A stretch of DNA of 64,000 nt from assembly GCA_023421795.1 (NCBI GenBank), contig JAEZSO010000002.1:1054001-1118000 (forward strand). Reading direction: 5' to 3'. The DNA is from Cyanobacteria bacterium OH_PDB_230. Lineage in GTDB: Bacteria > Cyanobacteriota > Vampirovibrionia > Gastranaerophilales > Gastranaerophilaceae. This document shows, one piece after another, positions 29,787 through 37,652 of this stretch. The translations under genes were made by a program, and so were the position numbers. A model generated the notes under the pieces. The model was not told the DNA's origin. It saw only the letters and a list, made by a program, of their open reading frames with translations, and made no database searches. Numbering within the stretch: the first letter of the stretch is position 1; every line of letters begins with the position of its first letter.

Positions 29787-30704
29787 TTAATAGCGACTGC
29801 GTAGGGAATGAGAGCTGGAGTCGAAAACAAAAACCAAATCGAGGTAGTTTTTGCTGAACTTGGCTGGCAGAGGATTCAATGGTGATGCTTTTCTTACTGC
29901 GTTTAACGCCGCATTGTCAATTTCGGCAGACTCAGAAGTTTTTTTGACGTTTAATATGATTATTTTCCCGTCTCTGGCGATTCTCAAAAATAGTTCCACA
30001 TCGTTATTGCTGTCGCTTTTAGGAGCTTTCCAGTTCCATTGGATATTCCGTTTTAATTCATTGACATAAGGGCTTATGTCGTATGAGGTTATGACTTTTC
30101 TGGTTGTATTTTTATCGAAAGTTGTTCCTCTGTTTGAGTTCCCATCGCTTGCGGTTTCGTTTCCATTGTCTGCTCCTGAAGATGGAGTTGTATAAGAATT
30201 AGACCTTGATGAAGTGCTTGATCTTCCGCTTCCTAAAGCTGATTGAAGAGGTTTTACATGAGGCATCGGAAGAGAAAAATCGTCAGGAATCACATCTTGT
30301 GATGTATTATTGTTGCTGTGTTTTGTTGGTGTTTTTGTTGTCTGTTTGGCAGGTTGAGGTGGTTTTATATCGGTTTGAGGTTGCATGTTTTGTTCTATAA
30401 CCGGTTTTTGTGTGTCTGCTCCTGTTGTTGTTTTTTCAACTTTAGGTTTCTGATACGAAGAGTTACTTAAAACAAATTCAATATCTTTTACTTTTGTCTT
30501 TTTCTTAAAATCAGGGTTAAGGCCAATCGTTACAGCTATAATACAGCAGATGACCGCGATAATAACGTGGAAACCTATAGAAAAGACGAAGTGTCTACGA
30601 GAAAAAAAACCCTGAGTTGATTCATTTACCACTGCAGGTATGCCATCCCAGTTTTGACTGGAGTTATTTGATGAGGTGTATTTATTTTTTTCTCGAGTTT
30701 TCAA
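29787..30704 (-). CDS. TonB/TolA-family envelope protein
   Basis: 305 residues: a cytoplasmic tail, one membrane segment (about 39-61), a Pro/Lys/Thr- then Ser/Asn-rich periplasmic spacer (about 70-200), and a TonB_C/TolA-like domain (about 205-297). That domain includes YVNELKRNIQWNWKAPK, FLRIARDGKIIILNVKKTS and DNAALNAVRKASPLNPLP. The NW..P / G.I....I..SS / AAL.AV..ASPLPPLP pattern is closer to TolA-like 'TonB family' proteins than to TonB with its YP motif. It likely transmits inner-membrane energy or spans the envelope. No ExbB/ExbD is in view. Its start overlaps the upstream TPR gene by 23 bp, so the two are one operon. Confidence 0.82.
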   Translation of the reverse strand: MKTREKNKYTSSNNSSQNWDGIPAVVNESTQGFFSRRHFVFSIGFHVIIAVICCIIAVTIGLNPDFKKKTKVKDIEFVLSNSSYQKPKVEKTTTGADTQKPVIEQNMQPQTDIKPPQPAKQTTKTPTKHSNNNTSQDVIPDDFSLPMPHVKPLQSALGSGRSSTSSRSNSYTTPSSGADNGNETASDGNSNRGTTFDKNTTRKVITSYDISPYVNELKRNIQWNWKAPKSDSNNDVELFLRIARDGKIIILNVKKTSESAEIDNAALNAVRKASPLNPLPAKFSKNYLDLVFVFDSSSHSLRSRY

Positions 30705-32475
30705 TTACCGATAACCTTTTTTGAATTTGTTGTACAGTTTCATCTTTTGGACTTAATTCAATAAATTTTTTGTAATTTACAGCGGCTTCTGTGTAGTTTT
30801 TGTCTTTATCTAATAATATCCCAAGAAGATAATAAGCGTATCCAAAATCCGGTTTTGATTTTATTGTTGAGATAAAACATTCTTTTGCCTGTTTATTGTT
30901 GCCGGTATCAAAAAATACAAGGCCTAAATTAAATTTAGCGTTGACATTTTTGGGGTCCAATAAAAGAGCTTGTTCATAATATTTTTGTGCTTCAGCGAGA
31001 TTAGATTCGTCTTTGTACAGGTTTCCTATATCAATTGTCAGATCAATATTGTTTTTATCCAGCTCCAGAGCTTGTTTGTAAGCATCAATGGCTTCAATAT
31101 TCAGACCTTCTTCACAAAGAGCTTCTCCATAGGATAAGTACAAATCAAGGTTTGTTTTGCTTAAGTTTATTGCTTCTTCATAGTTTTCGATAGCCTTTTT
31201 ATTGTTGTTTTTTTCTTTATAATTATCTGCTATAGCAAAGTATAGTCTTGAAAAATCAGCTTTGACTTTCTCGTCGTCTTTTAATTCAAGGGATTTTTTA
31301 TAATGTTCTACTGCCTGTTCATAGTCTTTCAATAATGTATATGAAAGAGCTATGTTGTAATAAGTTTGAGCATTGTCGGGTGCAAGTTTCAAGGCTTCTT
31401 TGTAATAGTTTATTGATTGTATAAAATCACCTGACATGTAGTAATTTTTTCCGATTTCTTTTAAGGCTTTTACATCATCTTTGTCTTTTTCATTTAATTT
31501 CTTCAGGGTTGATATTGAGTTATTGAAATCGCTTTTTCTTTGGTAAATTGCAGCTAAACGGTAGTATGCGTCTGAATTATCAGGTTTTGATTCCAGATAA
31601 GATTCATAATAATTTATTGCATCTTCTTCTTTTCCAAGTTTTTCAGAAAGTTCAGCGATATTATACTTTATTTCTGTTATGGTTGGGTCTAATTTTATTG
31701 CTTTTAAATATTCTTCTACTGCTTTTTCGTCTTCATTCAAGTTTTCATATGCAGTCGCCAAAATTATCTTTAACTGAGGATTCTCCGGATCGTCATTGAT
31801 TGCTGGTTTTATTATCTCTGGAATTTTTTTAAAATTTTCTGATAACAAAAGAGCTTTTGCGTAATTTTCCCATTCATCAAAATCTTCGGGGGATTTTTTT
31901 AAAGCAAGCTCATATTCTTTTACTGCTTGATCTTCCATTTCAAGGTTTAAATACAATTTAGCAAGAGTTTTTATTGAAGTAACATCGTCAGGATATTCTT
32001 CTAAAAATCTTTTGTACCAGTCAATGGCTTCTTTGGGTTTATTTGTCAAAGTTGCCAGCTGAGCTAGGTTTAAATAGATATATTTGGAATCAGGCAAAAG
32101 CCTTGATGCTTTCTGATAAGCAATATAAGACTTTTGATAATCTTTTTGAGTTCTTAAAATACTGCCTATATTTAAATATATAGAACCATTATTAGGATTC
32201 AAATCGGCAGCTCTTTGATAGTATTCAAACGCTTGAGCCCAATCTTGTTCTTCCGAATATAGATTTGCAAGTTTTATGTAGAGGAAAATATTGTCAGGAG
32301 CTAATTCAAGAGCTTTTTTATATTCAATTTCAGCGTTTGTAAAATCATTTAAACTATAGAAGTTATTGGCGCTTTCCAAATGTTTGAATGCTTTCTTGCT
32401 CATCGCTAAAGAAGGGCTGTTAATAAGCATAAAAGCCAGAATGAATATTAAAAATCTTTTTTGAACCTCTCTCAT
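30682..32475 (-). CDS. Secreted tetratricopeptide-repeat protein
   Basis: About 597 residues from ATG 32475, chosen because it gives a clean signal peptide (KRFLIFILAFMLINSPSLA) and because TATAAT-like DNA lies over the alternative ATG at 32523. Neither start has a good ribosome-binding site. The rest is about sixteen consecutive TPR units with the W-LG-Y-A-F-A-P signature (YIKLANLYSEEQDWAQAFEY, YYNIALSYTLLKDYEQAVEH). TPR arrays are protein-binding scaffolds. A periplasmic location and overlap with a TonB/TolA-like gene suggest a partner in envelope assembly or energised transport; specific partners are unknown. Confidence 0.85.
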   Translation of the reverse strand: MREVQKRFLIFILAFMLINSPSLAMSKKAFKHLESANNFYSLNDFTNAEIEYKKALELAPDNIFLYIKLANLYSEEQDWAQAFEYYQRAADLNPNNGSIYLNIGSILRTQKDYQKSYIAYQKASRLLPDSKYIYLNLAQLATLTNKPKEAIDWYKRFLEEYPDDVTSIKTLAKLYLNLEMEDQAVKEYELALKKSPEDFDEWENYAKALLLSENFKKIPEIIKPAINDDPENPQLKIILATAYENLNEDEKAVEEYLKAIKLDPTITEIKYNIAELSEKLGKEEDAINYYESYLESKPDNSDAYYRLAAIYQRKSDFNNSISTLKKLNEKDKDDVKALKEIGKNYYMSGDFIQSINYYKEALKLAPDNAQTYYNIALSYTLLKDYEQAVEHYKKSLELKDDEKVKADFSRLYFAIADNYKEKNNNKKAIENYEEAINLSKTNLDLYLSYGEALCEEGLNIEAIDAYKQALELDKNNIDLTIDIGNLYKDESNLAEAQKYYEQALLLDPKNVNAKFNLGLVFFDTGNNKQAKECFISTIKSKPDFGYAYYLLGILLDKDKNYTEAAVNYKKFIELSPKDETVQQIQKRLSVIENSRKK

Positions 32476-32590
32476 AAAAATACTTGCTAAAATGAATTCC
32501 AACGATATAATTATTATAATCATGTTACAAGATATAAAAAATTAATTCAAGCAATAATAAGACTAGTTGAAGTTATGAGAAGGAGAAAAA

Positions 32591-33640
32591 ATGAAAAAAA
32601 GTATTAAAAATTTAATGCTGTCATTGTTGGCCCTTGTTGTTTTTGCTGGCAGCGGATTTGCAAAAAACTATCCGGATTTGTCTACAAATCACTGGGCATA
32701 CAAACAAATTCAGTCACTTACTGACGAAGAGGTTCTCGTAGGGTATCCTGACGGGAATTTCAAACCTGATGAATCTGCTACAAGAGCGGAATTTACTGCA
32801 ATGGTGCTTAAAGCTCTTCACCAAGATAAGGCTCCATTGAAAAAAACTTTTGAATTCTCTGATGTTCCTTACAAACATTGGGCATTCAACACAATTCAAA
32901 GGGCGATACACTTTGATCTTGTAAAAAACACAACAGACAATACTTTTAGACCAGATGATACTATTACCAAAAAAGAAGCTATGGATATAATGGTATCTTC
33001 ACTTAACCTTGATAAATTAGGGTTATTTAGAGCTCAAAAAGCTATCGGTGTTTTTAAAGACCCAAGTGCTCCTATCACCAGAGCAGAAATGGCTTTCGGA
33101 TTATACAATATGCAAATTGAAGCAAGAAAAAATCCAAACAAAAAATTAGAAGATGCTATGAAAGCTAAAAAAGGTGATGGATTTGTTCTTAAAGGTATAA
33201 CTATCGATGGTACGGTTGCCACAATTCCTGCTGGAACTTCTATTCCGGTTATGTTGGTGACTCCTTTAAACAGCAAAGTTAATAAAGCTGGTGAGGGTTT
33301 CCAAACAAAAGCATGTAAACACTTGATTACTGACGAATGCTATATCGTCATTGCTCAATCAAGCTTGATAAATGGTCAGATCACTTGTATTACTCCGGCA
33401 AAATTATTTGTTAGAAATGCAAAAATGGGTCTTGAAACAAAAACCATAACTACTCCAATCGAACAAACAGCTTGTTTCTCCGGATGCATAAATCCAGATA
33501 TTCAAAGAAGCTGGTTCGAGAAAATTATAAGAGCTATAATTAAAGGCGGTAATGTGAAACTTAAAGCGGGTAAAATTGTAAAAATTCAACTTCAAAAACC
33601 TGTTAAAGTCGACCTTACAAGCGGTTGGATAATCGAATAG
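32591..33640 (+). CDS. SLH-domain envelope protein
   Basis: 349 residues with a signal peptide (1-24, GSGFA). Two SLH repeats follow: YPDLSTNHWAYKQIQSL...GYPDGNFKPDESATRAEF (about 27-76) and FSDVPYKHWAFNTIQRA...TFRPDDTITKKEA (about 88-137), plus a short third remnant (APITRAEMAFGLY). The C-terminal 150 residues are beta-rich with four Cys and are not recognised. SLH domains anchor proteins to the peptidoglycan-linked polymer; in diderm Cyanobacteria and relatives they tether outer-membrane proteins to the wall. No porin barrel follows here, so this is not a typical SLH-OprB porin. AAGGAG precedes the ATG. Confidence 0.88.
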   Translation: MKKSIKNLMLSLLALVVFAGSGFAKNYPDLSTNHWAYKQIQSLTDEEVLVGYPDGNFKPDESATRAEFTAMVLKALHQDKAPLKKTFEFSDVPYKHWAFNTIQRAIHFDLVKNTTDNTFRPDDTITKKEAMDIMVSSLNLDKLGLFRAQKAIGVFKDPSAPITRAEMAFGLYNMQIEARKNPNKKLEDAMKAKKGDGFVLKGITIDGTVATIPAGTSIPVMLVTPLNSKVNKAGEGFQTKACKHLITDECYIVIAQSSLINGQITCITPAKLFVRNAKMGLETKTITTPIEQTACFSGCINPDIQRSWFEKIIRAIIKGGNVKLKAGKIVKIQLQKPVKVDLTSGWIIE

Positions 33641-33656
33641 ATTAAACATAAACATC

Positions 33657-33686
33657 AAAAACCTCGGTCATTCGCCGAGGTTTTTT
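33657..33686 (+). terminator. Bidirectional terminator between SLH and hydA genes
   Basis: AAAACCTCGG / CCGAGGTTTT form a strong hairpin (core 33661-33667 with 33675-33681) flanked by A's and T's, serving the SLH gene and the converging hydrogenase operon. Confidence 0.88.
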
Positions 33687-33696
33687 GCTTTTTAAA

Positions 33697-35463
33697 TTAC
33701 AAAAGTTCGGTTTCTCTGTAATTTTTGTATTTTTCTCGAGGTTTATAATAAAGGTGAAGCAGTTCGTGGCTTTTTTTGCTGCCCGGTTCTCCTAAAAATT
33801 CTTCATACAATTTTTTTATCTGAGGGTTATCATGACAATTTCTGTATTTCTGATTTTTATCATCTGTATAAAGCCCGTTTATCCTGAGGTTTCTGACTTT
33901 ATTGTTTATATTTCTTGGCTGGCCGCCTCCTCCGATGCAACCTCCGGGGCAAGCCATCACCTCTACAAAATGATACGGTGGTTCAAGATTTTTTTCTTTA
34001 GCATCGAGTATTTTGTTTATTACATATTCAACATTAGAAAGCCCATGTGCAATTGCCACTTTTAAATTATAATCTCCTATTTTTACGGTGGCTTCTTTTA
34101 CTCCATCTAGCCCTCTTACCTCTTTGAATTCAAGCCCTTCAATGTTTTCTCCTGTAAGCAAATAGTGAATACTTCTTAATCCTGCTTCCATGACTCCGCC
34201 GGTGGCTCCGAAAATCGTTCCTCCTCCTGTATAATCAGCAAGGATAGTATCAGGTTTACTCTCAGGTAGAGAGACAAAATCTATTCCCGCCTGCTTGATT
34301 ATTCTTGCCAGTTCTCTTGTTGTTATGGAAACATCCACGTCTTGTGTCTTAGAAGAATACATTTCCTGGCTTCTTTTTATTTCAAATTTCTTCGCAATAC
34401 AGGGCATTATAGAAACCATGAAAATATCTTCAGGCGCTACATTAATTTTTTGAGCATAGTATGTTTTAGCTAGAGATGCAAGCATTTCGTGAGGAGATTT
34501 GCAGGTGGAAAAGTTCGGTACAATATCGTAGTGAAATTTTTCCATAAAATCGACCCATGCCGGGCAACAGCTTGAGATAAGCGGAAGAATACCTTCGTTT
34601 TTTGTTAATCTTTTAACAAATTCTGTTCCTTCTTCGATTATTGTCAAATCAGCCCCGAAACAAGTATCAAAAACAGCTTTAAATCCCAATCTTTTAAGAA
34701 GAGTATATAGTTTCCCTGTTGTTAAATCACCGCTTTCAAGGCCAAAAGATTCTCCAATTGCAACTCTTACGGCAGGTGCTATTTGTACAACACAATATTT
34801 TGAAGGGTTATTTAGAGTTTCTAAAACTTTGTGTGTTTCGTCATATTCAAAAATAGCTCCCGTTGGACAATAAGCAGAACATTGGCCACAGCTTACGCAA
34901 GGAGAATCAGCGAGCTTAAAGTCTGCGGCAGGAGCGATTCTTGTTTCGATGCCTCTGTTTACAAAAGATAAAGCCCAAACGTTTTGCATATCCTGACAAG
35001 CTTGTATGCATCTTGCGCATTTGATGCATTTTTGCGGTTCTAATACGATGGTTTGTATAGAATCGTCTATATTAATCTCTTTCAATATTTTTTGAAACGG
35101 CTCTTCTTTTATCCCGAAATCAGCAGTAAGAGTCTGTAATTCGCAGTTCTGGTTGCGTCCACAGGTCAGGCAGGAGTTTGGATGGTTTGAAAGAATTAAT
35201 TCTAAAACCGTTCTTCTTACGCTGATTATTTCAGGATCGTGTGTTGTAATCTCCATTCCTTCTGTTAATTCAGTGCAACATGACCTGGTCATTCTTGGTG
35301 CACCTTTTATTTTGACAACACAAATGCCACAGGCCGCCGAAGGCAAAAGGTCTGGATGTTTGCATAATGTAGGAATTTTGACTTCTACCTTTTTTGCTGC
35401 TTCAAGAATTGTTGTGCCTTCTTCGACTTCAACGTCGATGCCGTTTATTTTCGCTTTAATCAT
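33697..35463 (-). CDS. hydA: [FeFe] hydrogenase catalytic subunit (HydA/HndD type)
   Basis: 588 residues, the full-length modular form. N-terminal [2Fe-2S] domain (Cys34, 45, 48, 62), His-ligated [4Fe-4S] site (His94, Cys98, 101, 107), two [4Fe-4S] clusters (Cys146/149/152/156 and 189/192/195/199), then the H-cluster domain. H-cluster motifs: SSCCPAW with Cys299 (proton relay) and Cys300, MPCIAKKFE with Cys355, and EVMACPGGC with Cys505/509. These are all the ligands of an active group A enzyme making or oxidising H2. One oddity is FDTCFGADL, with Cys268 where Asn or Asp is usual. It is the last gene of the hydC-hydB-hydA operon. The maturases HydE, HydF and HydG are not in the window. Confidence 0.95.
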   Translation of the reverse strand: MIKAKINGIDVEVEEGTTILEAAKKVEVKIPTLCKHPDLLPSAACGICVVKIKGAPRMTRSCCTELTEGMEITTHDPEIISVRRTVLELILSNHPNSCLTCGRNQNCELQTLTADFGIKEEPFQKILKEINIDDSIQTIVLEPQKCIKCARCIQACQDMQNVWALSFVNRGIETRIAPAADFKLADSPCVSCGQCSAYCPTGAIFEYDETHKVLETLNNPSKYCVVQIAPAVRVAIGESFGLESGDLTTGKLYTLLKRLGFKAVFDTCFGADLTIIEEGTEFVKRLTKNEGILPLISSCCPAWVDFMEKFHYDIVPNFSTCKSPHEMLASLAKTYYAQKINVAPEDIFMVSIMPCIAKKFEIKRSQEMYSSKTQDVDVSITTRELARIIKQAGIDFVSLPESKPDTILADYTGGGTIFGATGGVMEAGLRSIHYLLTGENIEGLEFKEVRGLDGVKEATVKIGDYNLKVAIAHGLSNVEYVINKILDAKEKNLEPPYHFVEVMACPGGCIGGGGQPRNINNKVRNLRINGLYTDDKNQKYRNCHDNPQIKKLYEEFLGEPGSKKSHELLHLYYKPREKYKNYRETELL

Positions 35464-35482
35464 TTTAATGCCTTTGTCTTGA

Positions 35483-37105
35483 TTATCCTTTTAGTTTGGT
35501 GCATCTGCCTGCTCTGCATTTTTTTTGTTCGATATGCTCAATATATTCTTCTTCAAAGTGTCTTAAACTCGATAATACAGGATTTGGAGCTGTTTGCCCC
35601 AAGCCGCAAAGGGCTGCTTCTTGCATTGCGTGGCATATTTTTTTAAGGAGTTCAATATCTTCACTTTTTCCTTTGCCTGAGGTAATTTTATCTAAAATTC
35701 TGTAGGCTTGAGTGCTCCCGATTCTACAAGGGGCGCACTTTCCGCAGGATTCTTCGACTCCAAATTTTATAAAAAATTTTGTTATATCTACTATGCAGTC
35801 GTCTTCATCCATAACAATCATGCCGCCTGAGCCCATTATTGAACCTAATTCTTTTAGAGTTTCATAGCTTATAGGGGTATCAAGGTATTTCTCAGGAATC
35901 ATGCCTCCTGACGGACCACCCGTTTGAACCGCTTTGAACTTTTTGTTATTAGCTATGCCGCCTCCGATTCCAAAAATCACTTCCCTTAAAGTAGTTCCCA
36001 TAGCGACTTCCGTAAGGCAAGGGTTGTTGACTTTTCCGGTTAGGGCAAATACTTTTGTTCCTTTTGATGTCTCGGTCCCTATTTGAGAATAATTTTCACC
36101 CCCATTTAAAATTATATATGGTATGTTTGCCAGAGTTTCAACATTGTTTATGACTGTAGGCTTATCCCACAACCCTTTGTAGGCGGGGTATGGCGGTCTG
36201 GGTCTTGGATATCCTCTTTTTCCTTCAATTGATGCTATAAGTGCAGTTTCTTCACCACACACAAATGCACCTGCTCCGAGTCTTATTTCTATGTCAAAGT
36301 TAAAGTTTGAGCCAAGGATTTTTTCACCGAGCAGGCCATATTCATAGCATTGTTCTATTGCTTTTTGAATCCTTTCGATGGCAAGAGGGTATTCCGCTCG
36401 AATATAAAAATATCCTTGAGAAGCTCCTATTGCGTACCCTGCTGTTATCATTCCTTCGATTACCGAGTGCGGATCCCCCTCCAGAACGCTTCTGTCCATA
36501 TAAGCACCCGGATCGCCTTCGTCTCCATTACATATTATGTATTTTTCATTGCCTACAGTTTCAACTTTTCTGGTGTTTTTCCATTTCAACCAAGTCGGAA
36601 AGCCTGCTCCTCCTCTTCCTCTTAAACCGCTTATTTTTATTTCGTTTATGACCTGTTCAGGATTCATCTCAAAAATAGCTTTGTTTAAGGCTTGGTATCC
36701 GTTTAAGTCGAGATATTCTTCAATGTTTTCAGGGTTTATGTGCCCGCAGTTCCTAAGGACTATTTTAGTTTGGCTGGGAAGCCCCTTTATAAGTGATTCG
36801 TTTAACTTTTCTCCTTCAAGTATTTTTAATGCTTTTTCTATATCCATGTTGCCGTATAAAAGAACAGGATTGTTACCTATTTTAACTTCCAGCACAGGTT
36901 CTGAGTGACACATCCCTATACAGCCGCATTTTTTTATTTTAATCGGGCTATGTTTTTTTTCAGCGGCGTCTAGTAGTGCTTCATAAACTTTTTCTGCTCC
37001 TGCTGAAATGCCGCAGGTATTTATTCCAACTTTTATATAATCTTCATTTAGGGGTTTGTGATTCTCTTTGTATTTGTTTAGTAATTCTCTTGTTAATTTA
37101 GCCAT
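35483..37105 (-). CDS. hydB: NADH-binding flavoprotein subunit of the hydrogenase (NuoF/HydB/HndC-like)
   Basis: 540 residues. The N-terminal thioredoxin-like [2Fe-2S] domain has CGCIGMC plus Cys30. The FMN/NADH domain has GLRGRGGAGFPTWLKW, NGDEGDPGAYMDR and GAGAFVCGEETALIASIEG. The [4Fe-4S] motif is ESCGKCAPCR plus a downstream Cys. It passes NADH electrons to the hydrogenase subunit. The protein ends at CRAGRC, exactly where HndC/HydB homologues of about 600 residues continue into a two-cluster ferredoxin domain. With only 19 bases to the hydA start, that domain is absent rather than frameshifted. It starts 4 bases after the stop of the NuoE-like gene. Confidence 0.93.
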   Translation of the reverse strand: MAKLTRELLNKYKENHKPLNEDYIKVGINTCGISAGAEKVYEALLDAAEKKHSPIKIKKCGCIGMCHSEPVLEVKIGNNPVLLYGNMDIEKALKILEGEKLNESLIKGLPSQTKIVLRNCGHINPENIEEYLDLNGYQALNKAIFEMNPEQVINEIKISGLRGRGGAGFPTWLKWKNTRKVETVGNEKYIICNGDEGDPGAYMDRSVLEGDPHSVIEGMITAGYAIGASQGYFYIRAEYPLAIERIQKAIEQCYEYGLLGEKILGSNFNFDIEIRLGAGAFVCGEETALIASIEGKRGYPRPRPPYPAYKGLWDKPTVINNVETLANIPYIILNGGENYSQIGTETSKGTKVFALTGKVNNPCLTEVAMGTTLREVIFGIGGGIANNKKFKAVQTGGPSGGMIPEKYLDTPISYETLKELGSIMGSGGMIVMDEDDCIVDITKFFIKFGVEESCGKCAPCRIGSTQAYRILDKITSGKGKSEDIELLKKICHAMQEAALCGLGQTAPNPVLSSLRHFEEEYIEHIEQKKCRAGRCTKLKG

Positions 37106-37109
37106 AAGA

Positions 37110-37595
37110 TTACTCTTCCTGCGCTTTTAATTGATAATCGCTTAAAATATCAGCTATTTTATCCTTGTCTAATTTTCCATAAATTTCATCATTGATTTTT
37201 ACCACAGGGGCAAGCCCGCAGCAGCCGTAACATCTTATAGTTTCAAGCGTGAATAATCCGTCTTCGGTTGTTTGGCCTTCGTTTATGTTCAATATGTCTT
37301 TAATTCGCTGAAGGATTTCGTGCCCTCCTTTGAGATAACATGCCGTTCCTTGGCATACAGAAATTTTGTATTTTGCTGATGCTTGAAGCTTAAAATAACT
37401 GTAAAAAGTAAGAACTTCATAAATCCTTGCAAGTGGAATTTTAAGTTCTTTTGCAAGGAGAAAACATATATTTTGAGGCACAAATCCATAATAGTCCTGA
37501 ACAGCGTGCAGAATCATGATAAGACTGCCTTTTTTGTATTTCCATTTATCTGTGTAATCTTGTAGTTTTTTTGGCAAGGTTTCAGAATGATTCAT
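37110..37595 (-). CDS. hydC: [2Fe-2S] thioredoxin-like subunit (NuoE/HydC/HndA-like)
   Basis: 161 residues, first gene of the hydrogenase operon. It has the NuoE helical N-terminus (LIMILHAVQDYYGFVPQ) and the four cluster ligands in SVCQGTACYLKG and RCYGCCGLAP. It relays electrons with the NuoF-like subunit. AAGG lies upstream of the ATG. The MlaA-hydrolase gene ends 57 bases upstream on the same strand, so read-through is possible but not required. Confidence 0.94.
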   Translation of the reverse strand: MNHSETLPKKLQDYTDKWKYKKGSLIMILHAVQDYYGFVPQNICFLLAKELKIPLARIYEVLTFYSYFKLQASAKYKISVCQGTACYLKGGHEILQRIKDILNINEGQTTEDGLFTLETIRCYGCCGLAPVVKINDEIYGKLDKDKIADILSDYQLKAQEE

Positions 37596-37652
37596 TGCAT
37601 TAACCTTTATTTTGCTTCCGGGTATTAGACGATTAAATCCAAGTTCAATATT

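Noticed and set aside
36307..36908. Several plus-strand frames of 91-123 residues over the hydB gene
   Set aside because: Antisense to a well-supported gene; Cys/Phe/Ser-rich shadow translations.
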